Assembly: GCA_963924555.1 (NCBI GenBank)
Contig: OZ004591.1
Location: forward strand, 2,108,001-2,172,000
DNA length: 64,000 nucleotides
Origin: Crambe crambe
Lineage: Eukaryota > Porifera > Demospongiae > Poecilosclerida > Crambeidae
Direction of reading: 5' to 3'
Made by a program: the position numbers and the translations under genes. Within the stretch, counting starts at the first letter, position 1; every line of letters starts with the position of its first letter. Below the pieces are notes generated by a model, which worked only from the letters and a program-made list of their open reading frames with translations, did not search any database and was not told the origin of the DNA. Shown here in pieces: positions 1 through 11,800 of the stretch.

Positions 1-907
1 GAAATTAATTATTGGTAACATACAATTTGTCTATTTGGAGGCATCCAGTCTTCAGAGGTCAAAGTAATCATTAAATTCACACTTTCAAATATTTGGATCT
101 AATACTAGTAAGGTATAATGGAAACTACTTTTGAAATGTACAGTAGCAATAGCTGAGTACTAATTCATTCAACTCACTTATAATTGGGTTGATGGATGGT
201 AAGTGAGGTAATATCTATTCATCTCTTTACTCTCACCTTTTATCCTTCTACATTTTAGAATAAGAGCATAATTATTAATAGAGCAGGTAATATAAAATGA
301 TGTAGTTATTATTGCCATTTAATTCCAGTACAAATTGTGGCAGATAATCAAGGACTAGCTACTTAGACCTACTTATGTGCAACACCCAACAAAGTTGTTC
401 CTATCCTTATGCTTGAGATTAAGCAATGATGTTCCAGGCTCTGGGAAATGATGTCTGTGCTTTCTGTTGAAACACAACTATAAAAGGTTTATGGTCCTAC
501 TGGACCTCGTCTCTTATAAATGTCATTCCTGAAAGATTTGACTCTTAACTAACCTCTGAGGATGTCAATAATATTTACTTCCAGATTTGTTTGTGACTCA
601 GTGTTAAGTGTGACAACTATACAGTATTTGTGTGGGTGTCTATGGTATCAAAATGGACCCCTTTCCCATAAAAACTATAATTACTATTAATCAAAACACA
701 GACATAATAAAGATTCATAGAGTCCACTGAAGATGACTAGGGGCATGGAAATTATGCCAGCATAGTTTTGGGCATAATGGGTTGAACTTTAATGCCAGCA
801 CAATGCTGGCATAATATGGGATTTTTACTTCCAGGGGTTGGCAGATATGGAGGTATTGATGTCGACTCTTGAGTTCCTTTGTATAAACTGCTGAATTAGA
901 GTAGTAA

Positions 908-942
908 CAAAAACAACAACAACAATAACAACAACAACAAAA
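908..942. repeat. AAC/AACAACA microsatellite
   Basis: Simple repeat of A and AAC units inside the hAT element; the equivalent in copy B (45166-45197) has a different unit composition. Confidence 0.85.
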
Positions 943-1057
943 AACTGTCTTCTGCTGTTTTTGATGATTAAAAGAGGCTACAATTATGGCTAGTGGCGGA
1001 GTTAGGGAGTTTCTTAGAAGTACCTATCCTAATTCACATCTTAAAATTTAGCACAGC

Positions 1058-2066
1058 CAGGGCCGGATCCAGGATTTTTAGATAGCTAGGTGGACTACAC
1101 ACTAGGCCATGGGGAAGGCTGCAAGAAAGAGCAAGTTATTTGGAGGATCCATTTTGGCTTGCAGGCTGCCACTTTTTGAGCATTTAGCATTTTTGCTTCA
1201 TAATACACAAATTGGATCCAAGAAGTCCAAAATTTTCCCCAAATCTCCCTAGCACATATTTGTGTGCACTATATGACAGCATGAGTATAGGCAAAGGTGT
1301 GGACCATCTCGAAAATTGCTAGCTAGCTATTACACTCAAACTCTGAAGTGACACGTATGAGGTCACTGAAGGAAATCACAGTTAGCAGGGGTGGCTGAGG
1401 ACCCCAAAAAGTGGGGGGGCTCAAAATTGCGCATCGATGACTACTCCCGATGAGCTGTAATGATATTCATAAAGGTTTTGATTCTATACATGTTGTGGCC
1501 AAACAACAATGCAGTCACTAATGTGCAACATCATTTGTGACTTGAAACAATGCAGTCACTAATATGCAGTGACTAGACAGTAGACTTTACTGCTGCAGTT
1601 AGTCAATTATATAATGGGTCAAAAAAGTGGGGGGGGGGGCCTCTAGCCCCTCTAGCCCCCACCCTCAGCCGCCGCTGGTTAGTATGTCTAATGTGTGACC
1701 TTGAAAATGAAAGCCAAAGTGTTCCAAAAGATATCTTTAAAGTGACACATGCAAGATCACAGGTGTAATTGTTAAGGAAGTCTCAGTTAGTATGCACTGA
1801 GTTATCTAATGTGTGACCTTGAAAGTGCAAGCCAAAATGGATGCATCATGTATACATAGACCATTTCTTTCCTGACCATAGCCTTATGTGATGATGGCTG
1901 TAGTATCTAGATTGGTTAAGTTAGCTCATATATTATGTGTTCCTACTTTAGAGCAGAAACACAAGAAAAATAGATACGGCTAAGCAAATTGCAATATTAT
2001 CTACAGGCTTAGCTTGGGAACAAAAGAGAGGGGGGGCCCTCAACCCCACCCCTGGATCCAGCCCTG
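1058..2066. mobile_element. Nested element, layer 3
   Basis: Inverted termini CAGGGCCGGATCCAGG (left) and CCTGGATCCAGCCCTG (right) lie inside layer 2. Its interior has an imperfect tandem repeat of about 100 bp (units near 1340-1385 plus 1678-1720, and 1735-1850), one unit of which is interrupted by layer 4. No open reading frame of note, so nonautonomous. Confidence 0.55.
1386..1677. mobile_element. Nested MITE, layer 4
   Basis: Termini CAGGGGTGGCTGAGG and CCTCAGCCGCCGCTG are inverted repeats, flanked on both sides by GTTAG. The neighbouring tandem unit near 1790-1805 reads CAGTTAGTATG without the insert, a paralogous empty site inside the same element. Internal G and C runs vary in length between the two copies of the segmental duplication. 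Confidence 0.6.
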
Positions 2067-2462
2067 ACAGTATTTGCAATGAAAATATAAAAACGGGAGT
2101 GGTAGTGGGACACCCACTAATAAGTACTCTTTTAATAGAAAATCTTGGATCCGCCACTGTATGCTACACTTTTAAATTTTCTTACCAATTTTTTAAAGCA
2201 TAATAGGCATTTTTGTTGAGCATAATAGGGCAGGGGTTCTGGCATTGGAGCATAGCATAATAGGGAAGAAAAAAAGCATAATTTGCATGTCTCTAAAGAT
2301 GACACTATGTTTGTATACAGAACTTTGAGACTATACATACTTTATACAGTCACATGTAACTACACTGACATGCAACACATAATACACATCATTATGTACA
2401 GACATTCCCATCACCTTCACAGGATTACCAATCTTTATCTTACTTTCCCCTAACTCCCTCAG

Positions 2463-5400
2463 GGACATGGTCCTCTCCCACTGTCACTGGAACAAGGCCC
2501 CCTCCCTGTGCTCACTTCACACTAACGAAGATAAATGCAAACACAGCTGTGATGTTTGGAGGTGACCTACCTCGTTATAAGAAAACCAATGATGTGTACA
2601 TCCTTGATCTGACAAAAATGGTGAGATGTAAAGTGTGGTATTAAAATATAGTGTCTGTTTCCATTGTACATTAATGAAGTAGATATTTCAGTATATGCTC
2701 TGACAGATGTGATGTACTGACTGGATGTTATCATTGTAGCTGGTCCATTATGTCCCCATAGGTAGAGTGCCACCACACTCAGATAAGATATTCATCTATC
2801 AAGGTGAATATCCAAGAAATGGGAGGTCAAGTATGATCATGTGACTTGAGGACCACCAGGACCAATTATGACCATTGTTTATTTAGTAGTAAAAAATGAA
2901 ACCATGAAACTTTTAGGTCATTGATTTTATGATCATATTATATTGTGTTCAGCATGAAGTGAGTTCCATTAGGGAAATATAATAATTATGACCACTGATG
3001 AAAGAAGTTATTTAGAATTGTGAATGTAGCAATGATAGTTTACAAACCATGTGTCTTCATTTCTCATTCATATAGTAGCTAGTAGGAAAGTATTAAATGG
3101 TCCAAATTTCATATAATTTGTACAGCAGCAGAAATGATAATTTATAGTTCGACTTATTAAGCATGTGTGCATAAGCCTAACAGCTAGCTGGCATGCTTGA
3201 TTGGTAGCAGCTGCAGTATTGATTTTCAGCAAGCAAGCTTCATCTCTCCCTGACTGCAAGGTGCTAATAAAGCTGTAACAGAAGTACGGAATTCCCTGAA
3301 ATGAATGAGCTACAGCAAGTTCATAACTGAACGACAACTTTTCTTTTCTTTATAGCAACCATTGTTACATCCCATGGTTTCAATAGATCTGATCTCTCCA
3401 TTGCTGTGGCAGCAATTAGTCTTTTGAGTTGAGCATAAGAAATTTTAACCAACCCGCCATACAGTAAGTACCAACCTAATAATCTTTCTGTTAATTTGTA
3501 AATTGTGAAGAAGGGGCTAAGTGATAGTGTTTGTCCATGTGTACATGTGTTTATATCATTTGATTGCAATTAATTTTATAACAAATTTATACTTCTTTTT
3601 TCCGTCATATCTCTTCCCTTGTTTTAACTACCTTAAAATCTAACCCCCGTTATTGAACTCTATAGGTTGCCTAGAAATTCATTTCACAGTATTAGTCATC
3701 TGTTCTTCTACTGAGTATTATAGCTCCTTGAATATCAATGAATACCTAATTACTGATGGAGACACACTTCACAGCTTGGTAATTGTAATTGTAACCTTTT
3801 GTAGCACTGGAGAAAACTGGCCCATCAGGAGGGAGAACCCTGTCCAGTGGCTAGGGAAGGCCATGCTTCTGTCTGTCTGGGTTATGATGGAGATCACCCC
3901 CAGATTGTTGTGATTGGGGGGATTGATGATGACGACAAGGTTCTAAGTGACATGTGGCTACTTGATGTAGTGTCTGGGATTTGGAGGGAGGTGAGTGATA
4001 AATTAGAATAAATAATAACAATGGTGGGCACTGAATCATTTAGAATTAAAATCTCCCTTGTTGTTCTTCACCTCCCATGTGGTGTTATATTGTTACTGTT
4101 TGTGTTGAAGACACTCTCTAGTGGCATCATATCAGAGGACTCTACCATAGAAGCATGTCATCAGTTTAATAAGTGCCATGCAGATATTGACAATGTGTGG
4201 GTTTCAGTTGAGATATAATGTTATGTCCTTACTGCATCACACTCAGTTGGTAGTGTTTCATTATAGGCAATTCTTTCACTTTTGCTGTGTGGAGTTGGAG
4301 TAAAAAGTGTGCATTGTTTTAGTTGTAGCTACAAGGAAGTGCTTTTCTACCAATTATAATGTTTATAGTTAATAGAATTTTCCTTTATCTTCATAATTGG
4401 AGTGAGCATAGCAGCACATTAAGAGTTACAGAGGGTAATTAAATTTAGTCTGGGTATGGAGTAATCTGTCAGGTGTTTGCAAAAATGGTTGGCATTCCCT
4501 AGAATAGTTTTAAAATGACCACTGACCAAGTAGTTATTATAATTATTTTTATGATGTGTGAGTAATAACTTAGTAACATTTGTGACATAAATCATTGATA
4601 ATCACTGTACACATTATCCACAACATGCTGTGTACCTCTCCATCTGCTAATAGGCAGGTGCTGCATGTATGAGTGTTTCTAATTACCCTCTTCATGTGTG
4701 CACAGCAAATGTTAATCTGGACTTAAAATTACTTGTTCATTTCCACTTGGACAGCTATACAAACTTCTATTTCCTCTAATAGCTCAAAACTGTCAAGTAT
4801 TTCTTCAGCTCTGGAGTCCTAGTCTTCAGTTAGCTATTTAATTATTCCATTCCTAATTTGCACGTGAATGTGAAATTCATTGCCATGTCCATATACATGC
4901 TTGGGGTGTGAAATGTGAGGTTACCACATATTAGAGTAATGTGATCCATTTTGCTATTTTAAGTATGTATGTATGTTGCTATGTTCTGTGCTATCTTCAA
5001 AGTTCTAATGCAGTGGTACCTGATGACCTTTTTATTAGCCAGTACTAACACCAATTATTGGCACCATGTAGTTTAGTATTAGAAGTCAAAACTAACAGTG
5101 CTGGAATTAACCATCTAGCACTTATTGGATTATTATTTGTAGTCTAAAGTACAAATTATCATGAAATGACCTCCTTACTCCCTCTAGTTATGTGTGATAT
5201 TTGCATGACATTGTCTTGATGAGGATGTATTTCACAATGGCATAATATGGAGGTTTTTAAGTCTTGTGGTGTGGAGACTAGTGATGATGTGTGTATTGAA
5301 ATGGAGGATGATGTCATGGTAATTGTGAGAGGGATGATCCAATGTTATGTTTCCATGTGCAGATCAAAGTTCCAAGTCTCCAGTCAAGATACGGGCACAC

Positions 5401-7546
5401 AGCTGATGTATTCCATTTCAATGCAAGACTGGCGGATGTCATTCTATTTGGTGGGATTCCTGAGTGGCCAAAGAATTACAAGTCTGCTGCTTACATTCCA
5501 ATGATAGCCCAGACCACTGTGCTACGATTTGGTGAGTGTGATTTAACTGATGCTAGTCATACTATACTTCATTCCTCCATAATATAAGTACAGTAGAAAG
5601 TCACTGGAGGTCTTTATTTCCATGTATTGTGAATACTTACATTTTAAGTGTGCATATTTTAATGTCTCTATTACCCACTGACTTAACATCTCTGTACAGT
5701 GGGACCTCTAAATAAGCAGACATGTCTGGAAGAGCATAATAGTCTCTTTATTTGGAGACATAGTGACATTACTGTAAATCTTCTATTTAGTGTGTTACTC
5801 TAATATAGTGTCACAATCACATTTAGACCCATTCTTATAATCATGGCACTAAATGAAGTTTTAGTATGACATTGCACTAAGCACCACTCTATAATGCAGT
5901 CAATGTAGTCTAATAATAAACTCTCATTCTGTTAATGTGCCAGTCATGATTTTTTCTGGCATGTTAATTGGAAGATTTATGGTATTGGATGTTCTATAGT
6001 AACTGTTGTTGTTTGCTGCACTTGTTAGGAAGTTGTGTTTGTGGTTTGTGCATGTCTTGTGTTGTTGTGCATGACTTATGTGGTTATACAAGTACAAGCT
6101 AGTCACAAGATTAAAGACAGACAAGTGTGATAGTTTGCTTTAGAATGATTATTTCATTCCAATTCCCTCATTTTTACTCATGCTTTTTAAATACCCTATC
6201 ATTCTGGAGGTGAAACATACTTCACTTTCATTGTACCACCACACATCCAAACTCATTTAGACCAACCCATCTTCCAATGTGCCATAAATTTTAAAACTAA
6301 ATTATGCAGAAACTGAGTTGCTTCAATCCAGTTTTCAGCATGTAGCTAACTTCTTAATGGGTGACTTCCTTTTCAAATCATTCATTATTTTCCTAACTCC
6401 ATTAGCTGATGATCTAAATTGTTCATGTAATAAGGTTTCAATATGCAAGGGTCAGCACCCTCATAATCTTGTTTGGAGGTCAAATTGAGGAGTATTTCAG
6501 TGAGAGTTTCACTGGAGCATGTGAAGCTAGCTTTTTACTTCTTCTGACAGTTTTGCTGCTACAAAAATATTCTGAGTTAAATGTTCTTTAAGTATCATTT
6601 GACACTTAACATGTTTAGATATTGAAATTGAACAGATTGCAGCTGGCAAGCTTGTAGTTCATGGTCTTCTCTTCGCAATCTGCATCAGGAGTGAAAGTAC
6701 ACATCCTTGTTTCTTGTCCTTGATTTACTGCTAGATAGTTATAACAGAAGATACTTTACTGTGGATGTGGTTCCATTTTATATGCTTTGTACAGCTACTC
6801 GATTACTATTTCATCAAGTGACCTCCACTTAACTTACCAACCACTCATTGATAATTGATACTTCAAATAACTACATCCATCATACTTCTCCATTTCTTCT
6901 CCACCATCTTGTGATATGAAGAACATCACTATAACTTAATGGTTAAAAAATGGATATCACTTCTATTTCTCATCTAGTTTCTAGTTACTAGATAGTTTCC
7001 ATGCAGTAACTAGTTACCATATGGTGGAAATTTTTCATTGAGTAAACGTTCATGGATTCAGTTGTTTTACTCCAGCCTATGGTTCACACTTCACAACACA
7101 TTATTACAGTATTTCCCAACCAATTAGCTAAGATTGATTCCTGTCAAAAGCTGGTCTAAACCTCCACCATAAATCTCACTATCATTTAATAACATACAAA
7201 GACACTCTTCAAACCTGAGGTCAACCATAAAGTAATTATTACTAATGCTAATTAGAATGTGTTGATGATGAGTGGAGTCTGATTGATGTGTGCAAGTTTC
7301 CTGACCTCGGGAGTCCAGAGAGAGTGAAGATGAAAGAAGAACTGAAGAAGAATTCCAGTAAGTGTGCATATGTAATTATAGAGTTAGTATCATATTAACC
7401 CTCAGTGCATGCACGAAGGTTACAGTACTCAGTTGTGTATGTATTAATTAGTGTATCTGTTACATCCACCATGAAGCCATGCAGTAGTGGTGACCTCAAC
7501 TATGTCCAAATAATACTCTCCAGTGTGTTTATTCCCAGAAAGATGA
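2463..7546 (+). CDS. Kelch-repeat (beta-propeller) protein, copy A, 5' exon outside window
   Basis: Six exons read in frame: 2463-2620, 3805-3990, 5363-5531, 6619-6696, 7256-7357, 7539-7546 (stop). All have AG acceptors and GT donors. The phases match copy B (43144-51900), whose first exon has no counterpart here because it would lie about 1.4 kb left of position 1. Kelch signatures are visible: VMFGG, then NDVYILDL; VVIGGIDDD, then DMWLLDV and WRE; ADVILFGG. Kelch repeats form beta-propellers that bind proteins. The last two exons encode a charged tail (SPERVKMKEELKK) with a short final exon that is the least certain part. Compared with copy B, substitutions cluster in predicted blade loops: exon 2 has GDLPRYKKTN for GFLGDQRRRTN, and exon 4 has IPEWPKNYKSAAYIP for VPEVPRNAKSDADLP. 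Intact in every exon seen. Partner or function unknown. Confidence 0.8.
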
Positions 7547-8112
7547 CAAGATTTGTAGTTGAGCTTCCCTACATGAAATGTTTAAATCTAATATTGTCTC
7601 TATGATACTTAATAGCTTGCTTTACTAAGAAAGAAGGTAAATTGTAGTTAACTTCTTTACTATATAAAGTGGTAGTGTATGTTTATCAGCCTAGACTGTG
7701 TACTTAATACCTCCAACTGATCAACGATCTCCTGCTCAGTATCTGAAATGTAATGCAAACATCTACTTCAACACACTTTATGTAGCTATGTGACTTCTCT
7801 CAGGTGACGCGATCAAAATATATCTTTTATGGTACCTCAGTCCAAACATTAGCCTTGTCCCCAGGCTCTATTGAAAATAGAACCTTGTATCAATTGTTTG
7901 CGCATGTGTGTAGTTTACAGGCCAATAACCTGAAAGTTTACTGGGTGAGATTTCTTTCTCCTTTTCTTTATTGTTTTGTCCAGTTTTTCCATACCATTCG
8001 CTATACTGCAGTACTTATGCTCAACAAGACTCTGGCTTTATTATTTGGTGCTCAGATTATTTTTTTCACAAGTAAACGTCCATTTACAGATAGCGTAGAA
8101 TGAATGTACGGA

Positions 8113-8132
8113 AGCCTCGGAATTCCGAGGCT
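8113..8132. other. Perfect 20-bp palindrome between kelch and GTPase genes
   Basis: AGCCTCGGAATTCCGAGGCT equals its own reverse complement. It lies in the 1.3-kb intergenic gap and is preserved exactly in copy B at 52466-52485. It could be a protein-binding site, a hairpin or a small-element relic; the sequence alone does not decide. Confidence 0.7.
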
Positions 8133-8641
8133 AATGCATACAATTGATACCAGGCTCTCTTTTAGACAGGTCGCAAAAGAATACCTTGGGCCAAGGCTAC
8201 TAAAGAAATCACAGTACAGAATAACTGTTATTATTTTTTAGAGTAATTCAGGTGAGCCTAAGTTGGCTTTCTACTATATATGTAGCTATTTTAGGAACGT
8301 TTTAAGATTGTAGTTTTCATTTGCGGTAGAGCGTACGCGTGTCATGCATCTTATATCCTTACCTTGCTGTAGAGCAGCATTTTTTTATGCAACGACCACA
8401 AGTATAACATGCACTCAGAGCATCATTAATACATCACAAATAACATCCACACAGAGCACAGAATCTTCTCTTTACCTACAGAGTTTATTAAATATAACAA
8501 TATACACAGCAGACCTTATAACTCATCACCTTCAAAGATAAAAACTGTTCATTTAAACTCTCAGTAAATCAAAACACACACAAATACACATATCAAGCAA
8601 TCCACCAAATATCTAACCACATCGATTCAGATTATCAGACT

Positions 8642-8688
8642 CACCCCACAATGCCCTGCATTTCTCTAATGGAAAAAAGCGTATAAAA
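8642..8688 (+). promoter_or_regulatory. Putative core promoter of Roc-COR gene A (TATA box)
   Basis: TATAAAA at 8682-8688 lies 164 bp upstream of the ATG at 8852. It is preceded at 8642 by CACCCCACAATGC, a motif that recurs in the dispersed repeats of this window (14664, 18521, 29448). Copy B keeps both (TATAAAA at 53032). A tiny upstream frame ATG GAT GAG TGA starts at 8848 and overlaps the main start. The transcription start itself was not seen. Confidence 0.45.
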
Positions 8689-8851
8689 GAAAATCAGCCC
8701 CAAAAGTCAAACAGTTGCTGAGATTCCTTATCACGTGTAGTAAGATCGTCTGTAGCTGCTTTGAATTGCCTTTTCTTGTGTTTCCACTTTGCTGTGTGTA
8801 GTACTGCACTGAGGGCTAGTACTTCAGAGCTTTTAATTGTAGTAGTAATGG

Positions 8852-11800
8852 ATGAGTGATCGTGATGGAACCCTTCACTTTATGTCTGATCCATTGAATT
8901 TAGTGATAGAGCAACACTTGAAGGAAGGCATCCAGCATGGCTTCATTCCATCAGAAGTTGCCAACTGCCTAGCTTATGGAGTTCCGGGATCAGGGAAGAC
9001 GTCTCTCCACTATTCTCTCTATGACCTCCCTGGACCGGAACTTCGCATCAGTACTGCATGCATCGAGCAAGCACAGAGAGCAGTGCTGGTCACAAGAAGC
9101 AGCAAAGATTCTTCATCTGAAATTGTGATATGCAAACCAGTGGAAGAACAGGATCTCAAAGAAATGCTTGCGAAAGAGATGACTGAAGAAAGGATAACCG
9201 AGCAAAAGAAAGAAGTATTTTCACAAATCGAGAAGACACTGAAGGAATATTTTCCAGTGGAAGATCGCTCGACTCGACCCGTGTCACCTTCCACTCAAGA
9301 GCCGACTCCAGTGGAAGATCATCCACTGCAACACTTACTTCAGCCTGTTTCAATTCCAAGGCCTTCCCCCACACCTGATGAAGAAGCTACTTCGCACTTA
9401 GTCATATCACCTCGAGTGAAATTGCAAGGAATGGATGAAATCCTGTATTTGATGCTCCACCCCACCCCAGCCAACCTACCACGACTGAGAAACCGCTTGG
9501 TGCAATTCATCGACAGTGGTGGACAGCCCAAGTTATTGGAGATGTTACCTGCATATCTCCGAAATCTCTCTGGTGTGATGCTTGTGCATCGTCTCTTGGA
9601 GAGCCTCAGCACCATGCCCAAGGCAGAATACTGCGATAAAGATGGCAAGCTGTTCGAGTTGGGTCACTTCAACCTGACCAATCTGGAAATGTTGGTGAAG
9701 TGTGCACAGCTCTCTCGTTACCACCAGTCTCATCTGGCACTTCCTCATGTGGAGTGTGATGATTCTCCTCCCGACATTGTAGTGGTGGGTACCTTCAAAG
9801 ACCAGGAAGGCAAATGCAAGCAAACCAGGGAGGAGAAAAATGCTGAATTGGAGGTGGCATTTGAGCAGTTTGGCAAGAGCATCATCAGGCAATCAAATGG
9901 GGAGATCATCTTTGGTGTGGATGCCACCTCTCGCAGCGATCCTATAATCTCAGAGCTAAGAGCTGCCTTGAAGCATATGAAATGCCTGCACTACAAGTGC
10001 CCGATCCTGTGGTACCTCCTTGAAGTGGAGCTGAGGAAGCTGGGGAAGAAAGTTATTCCCAAAGAGTATGTCATGTCTATAGCCAAAGAGTTGCATATCG
10101 AAATCACAGAATCGATAGAAGCTGCATTGCTGTTTTGGCATGAAATTAATCTCATCATGTATTTTCCAAGTATCCTTCCTGAAGTTGTCATATTCCAGCC
10201 AGATGCCATGATTGGAATGATCAGTCAACTCTACGAGCAGCACATCAAGATCAGCGACACTGCTGAATGCGATATTTCCTCCGAAGAAGATTTACGTTTT
10301 CGAGACCAAGCTGTCTTTAGTGATGATTATGCCTACAACATCAAAAATGAGACCATCCTGTCTGTGGACGAGCTCCTCCTTATCCTTCAGGACAGGAAGA
10401 CCATTGCAAAATTGCCTTCCAGCTCCTCCCTGTATTTCATGCCCAGCCTTTTAGAAGAGTTGACTGAAGAAGAGCTTGCTGGTTCTCATTCTCAACTTGC
10501 CTCTCAACGTCCAGTTGCTTCATCTCTGCTGGTCTCTTTCCCCACTCCTGAAGTTCCTTCAGGTCTCTTTTGCACTTTCATATCTGATATAGTCTCTTCC
10601 AGTGAGTGCAAGATCCCTCACCTCGATAGTACCACCAGGTTGTATAGAAACTTCATCTCTGTCATTCTTAGTTTTAGCTCAGTCTCTTTCGGTACACTCA
10701 CTCTGCACAACACGGGAAAGGTTTTCTCCATCACTCCTTACTCCCTCTCCTCTTCTTCTTTCTTGCCAAAAGTGAAGAAGCTTGTAGCTAAAGCTCTTGA
10801 TGCTTCTTGTAGGGTGTTGTCTTACAGAAAGCTTCACCAGTTCTCCTTCCAGTGTGAGTGTGGTCAATCTCCTCCTCATGTTGCTCATGTTTCACCTGAC
10901 AAGAAGGTAACCACCTGCTCCATGGATGCTGATAAAGCAGGCATTGATCTCACCAGGAAGCAGCTCATGTGGACGAGTAAGTTTTCATTTATGATCACTT
11001 CATTCACTAATCTTTTTTCTCTTTATTTAGATCAGTCCATTGGAGTCACTCCTGAACCTTTCGACTCTTTATCTCAAGGTACATTGACTGCCAAACTAAT
11101 GACTACTAGATCATGACTACCTACATCACATGCACATGATTTTCTTGCATATTATGTCTATCATGTTTGTATACATAACATATTAGAGTATGTGAGAGGA
11201 CTCGATGTCATTGGATCGACCTCATTCGTTTACAGTGGAGAAGCTGTGAGCTTCACCTGGAAGGACTATGGCTTCAAGCTCCACCTTCCTGAGAATGCCT
11301 TACCTCCTGATGTCACAGAGTGTTCTGTTCGAATCAGGGCATCTCTCTCTGGCCAGTTCCAGTTTCCTGATGGTGCTGAGTTGGTGAGTGGAATCTACTC
11401 CATTCACAGCTCTCACTCCTTCACTCGGCCAGCAACAGTGGAAATTGAGCATTTCAGCACCACTGACACTCCCAAAGAAGCTGAAGAGCTTTCCTTCGTC
11501 GTCAGCACTGGAGACCTACTGCTCTCTCAATTCCGCCCACTTAATGATGGGATTTTCCCTGTTCACAGTAGATATGGAGCCATTGAAGTGCCACATTTTT
11601 GCAAGTATGGTGTCACAAGGACTAGAAAGTCAAGAAGATCAGCAAGACGTGAACAAGTGGATCAGGAGCAGAGTTATAGCCTCGAGTCTCGCAATTTATA
11701 CAAAGGCTATCTTCTATTCAACGAGGCAAATCAAGGTGATGATTGGGAAGTGATATTCAGTATTACTCCAGACTCAAAAATCCACTCTAAAGTGAGTTAG

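Larger units (their letters stand above)
991..2159. mobile_element. Nested element, layer 2
   Basis: Short terminal inverted repeats TAGTGGCGGA (left) and TCCGCCACTG (right) bound an insertion inside the layer-1 hAT element. The uninserted relative at 41911-42268 lacks this block, which supports it being an insertion. I could not define a clean target duplication: the flanks ATTATGGC and TATGCTAC are only loosely similar. Confidence 0.55.
738..2295. mobile_element. hAT-type nonautonomous element carrying nested insertions (layer 1)
   Basis: The left end reads TAGGGGCATGGAAATTATGC and the right end is its imperfect inverse, read inward as TAGAGACATGCAAATTATGC. An exact 8-bp target duplication AAGATGAC sits on both sides (730-737 and 2296-2303), as expected for hAT elements. 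A shorter relative without the internal insertions lies at 41911-42268, which shows that the interior 991-2159 was added later. It sits in intron 1 of kelch gene copy A. Confidence 0.85.

Noticed and set aside
2132-2338. 68-codon minus-strand frame conserved at 46370-46576
   Set aside because: Lies across the right end of a hAT MITE; conservation is due to the recent duplication.
7804-8103. 99-codon frame between kelch and GTPase genes (also 52158-52451)
   Set aside because: In the second copy a base deletion changes its end; no family, no splice context; probably intergenic.
9019-10243. Several minus-strand reading frames inside the large first exon of gene A (and 53369-54559 in gene B)
   Set aside because: They lie opposite a long, domain-bearing plus-strand exon and encode nothing recognisable; they are shadows.
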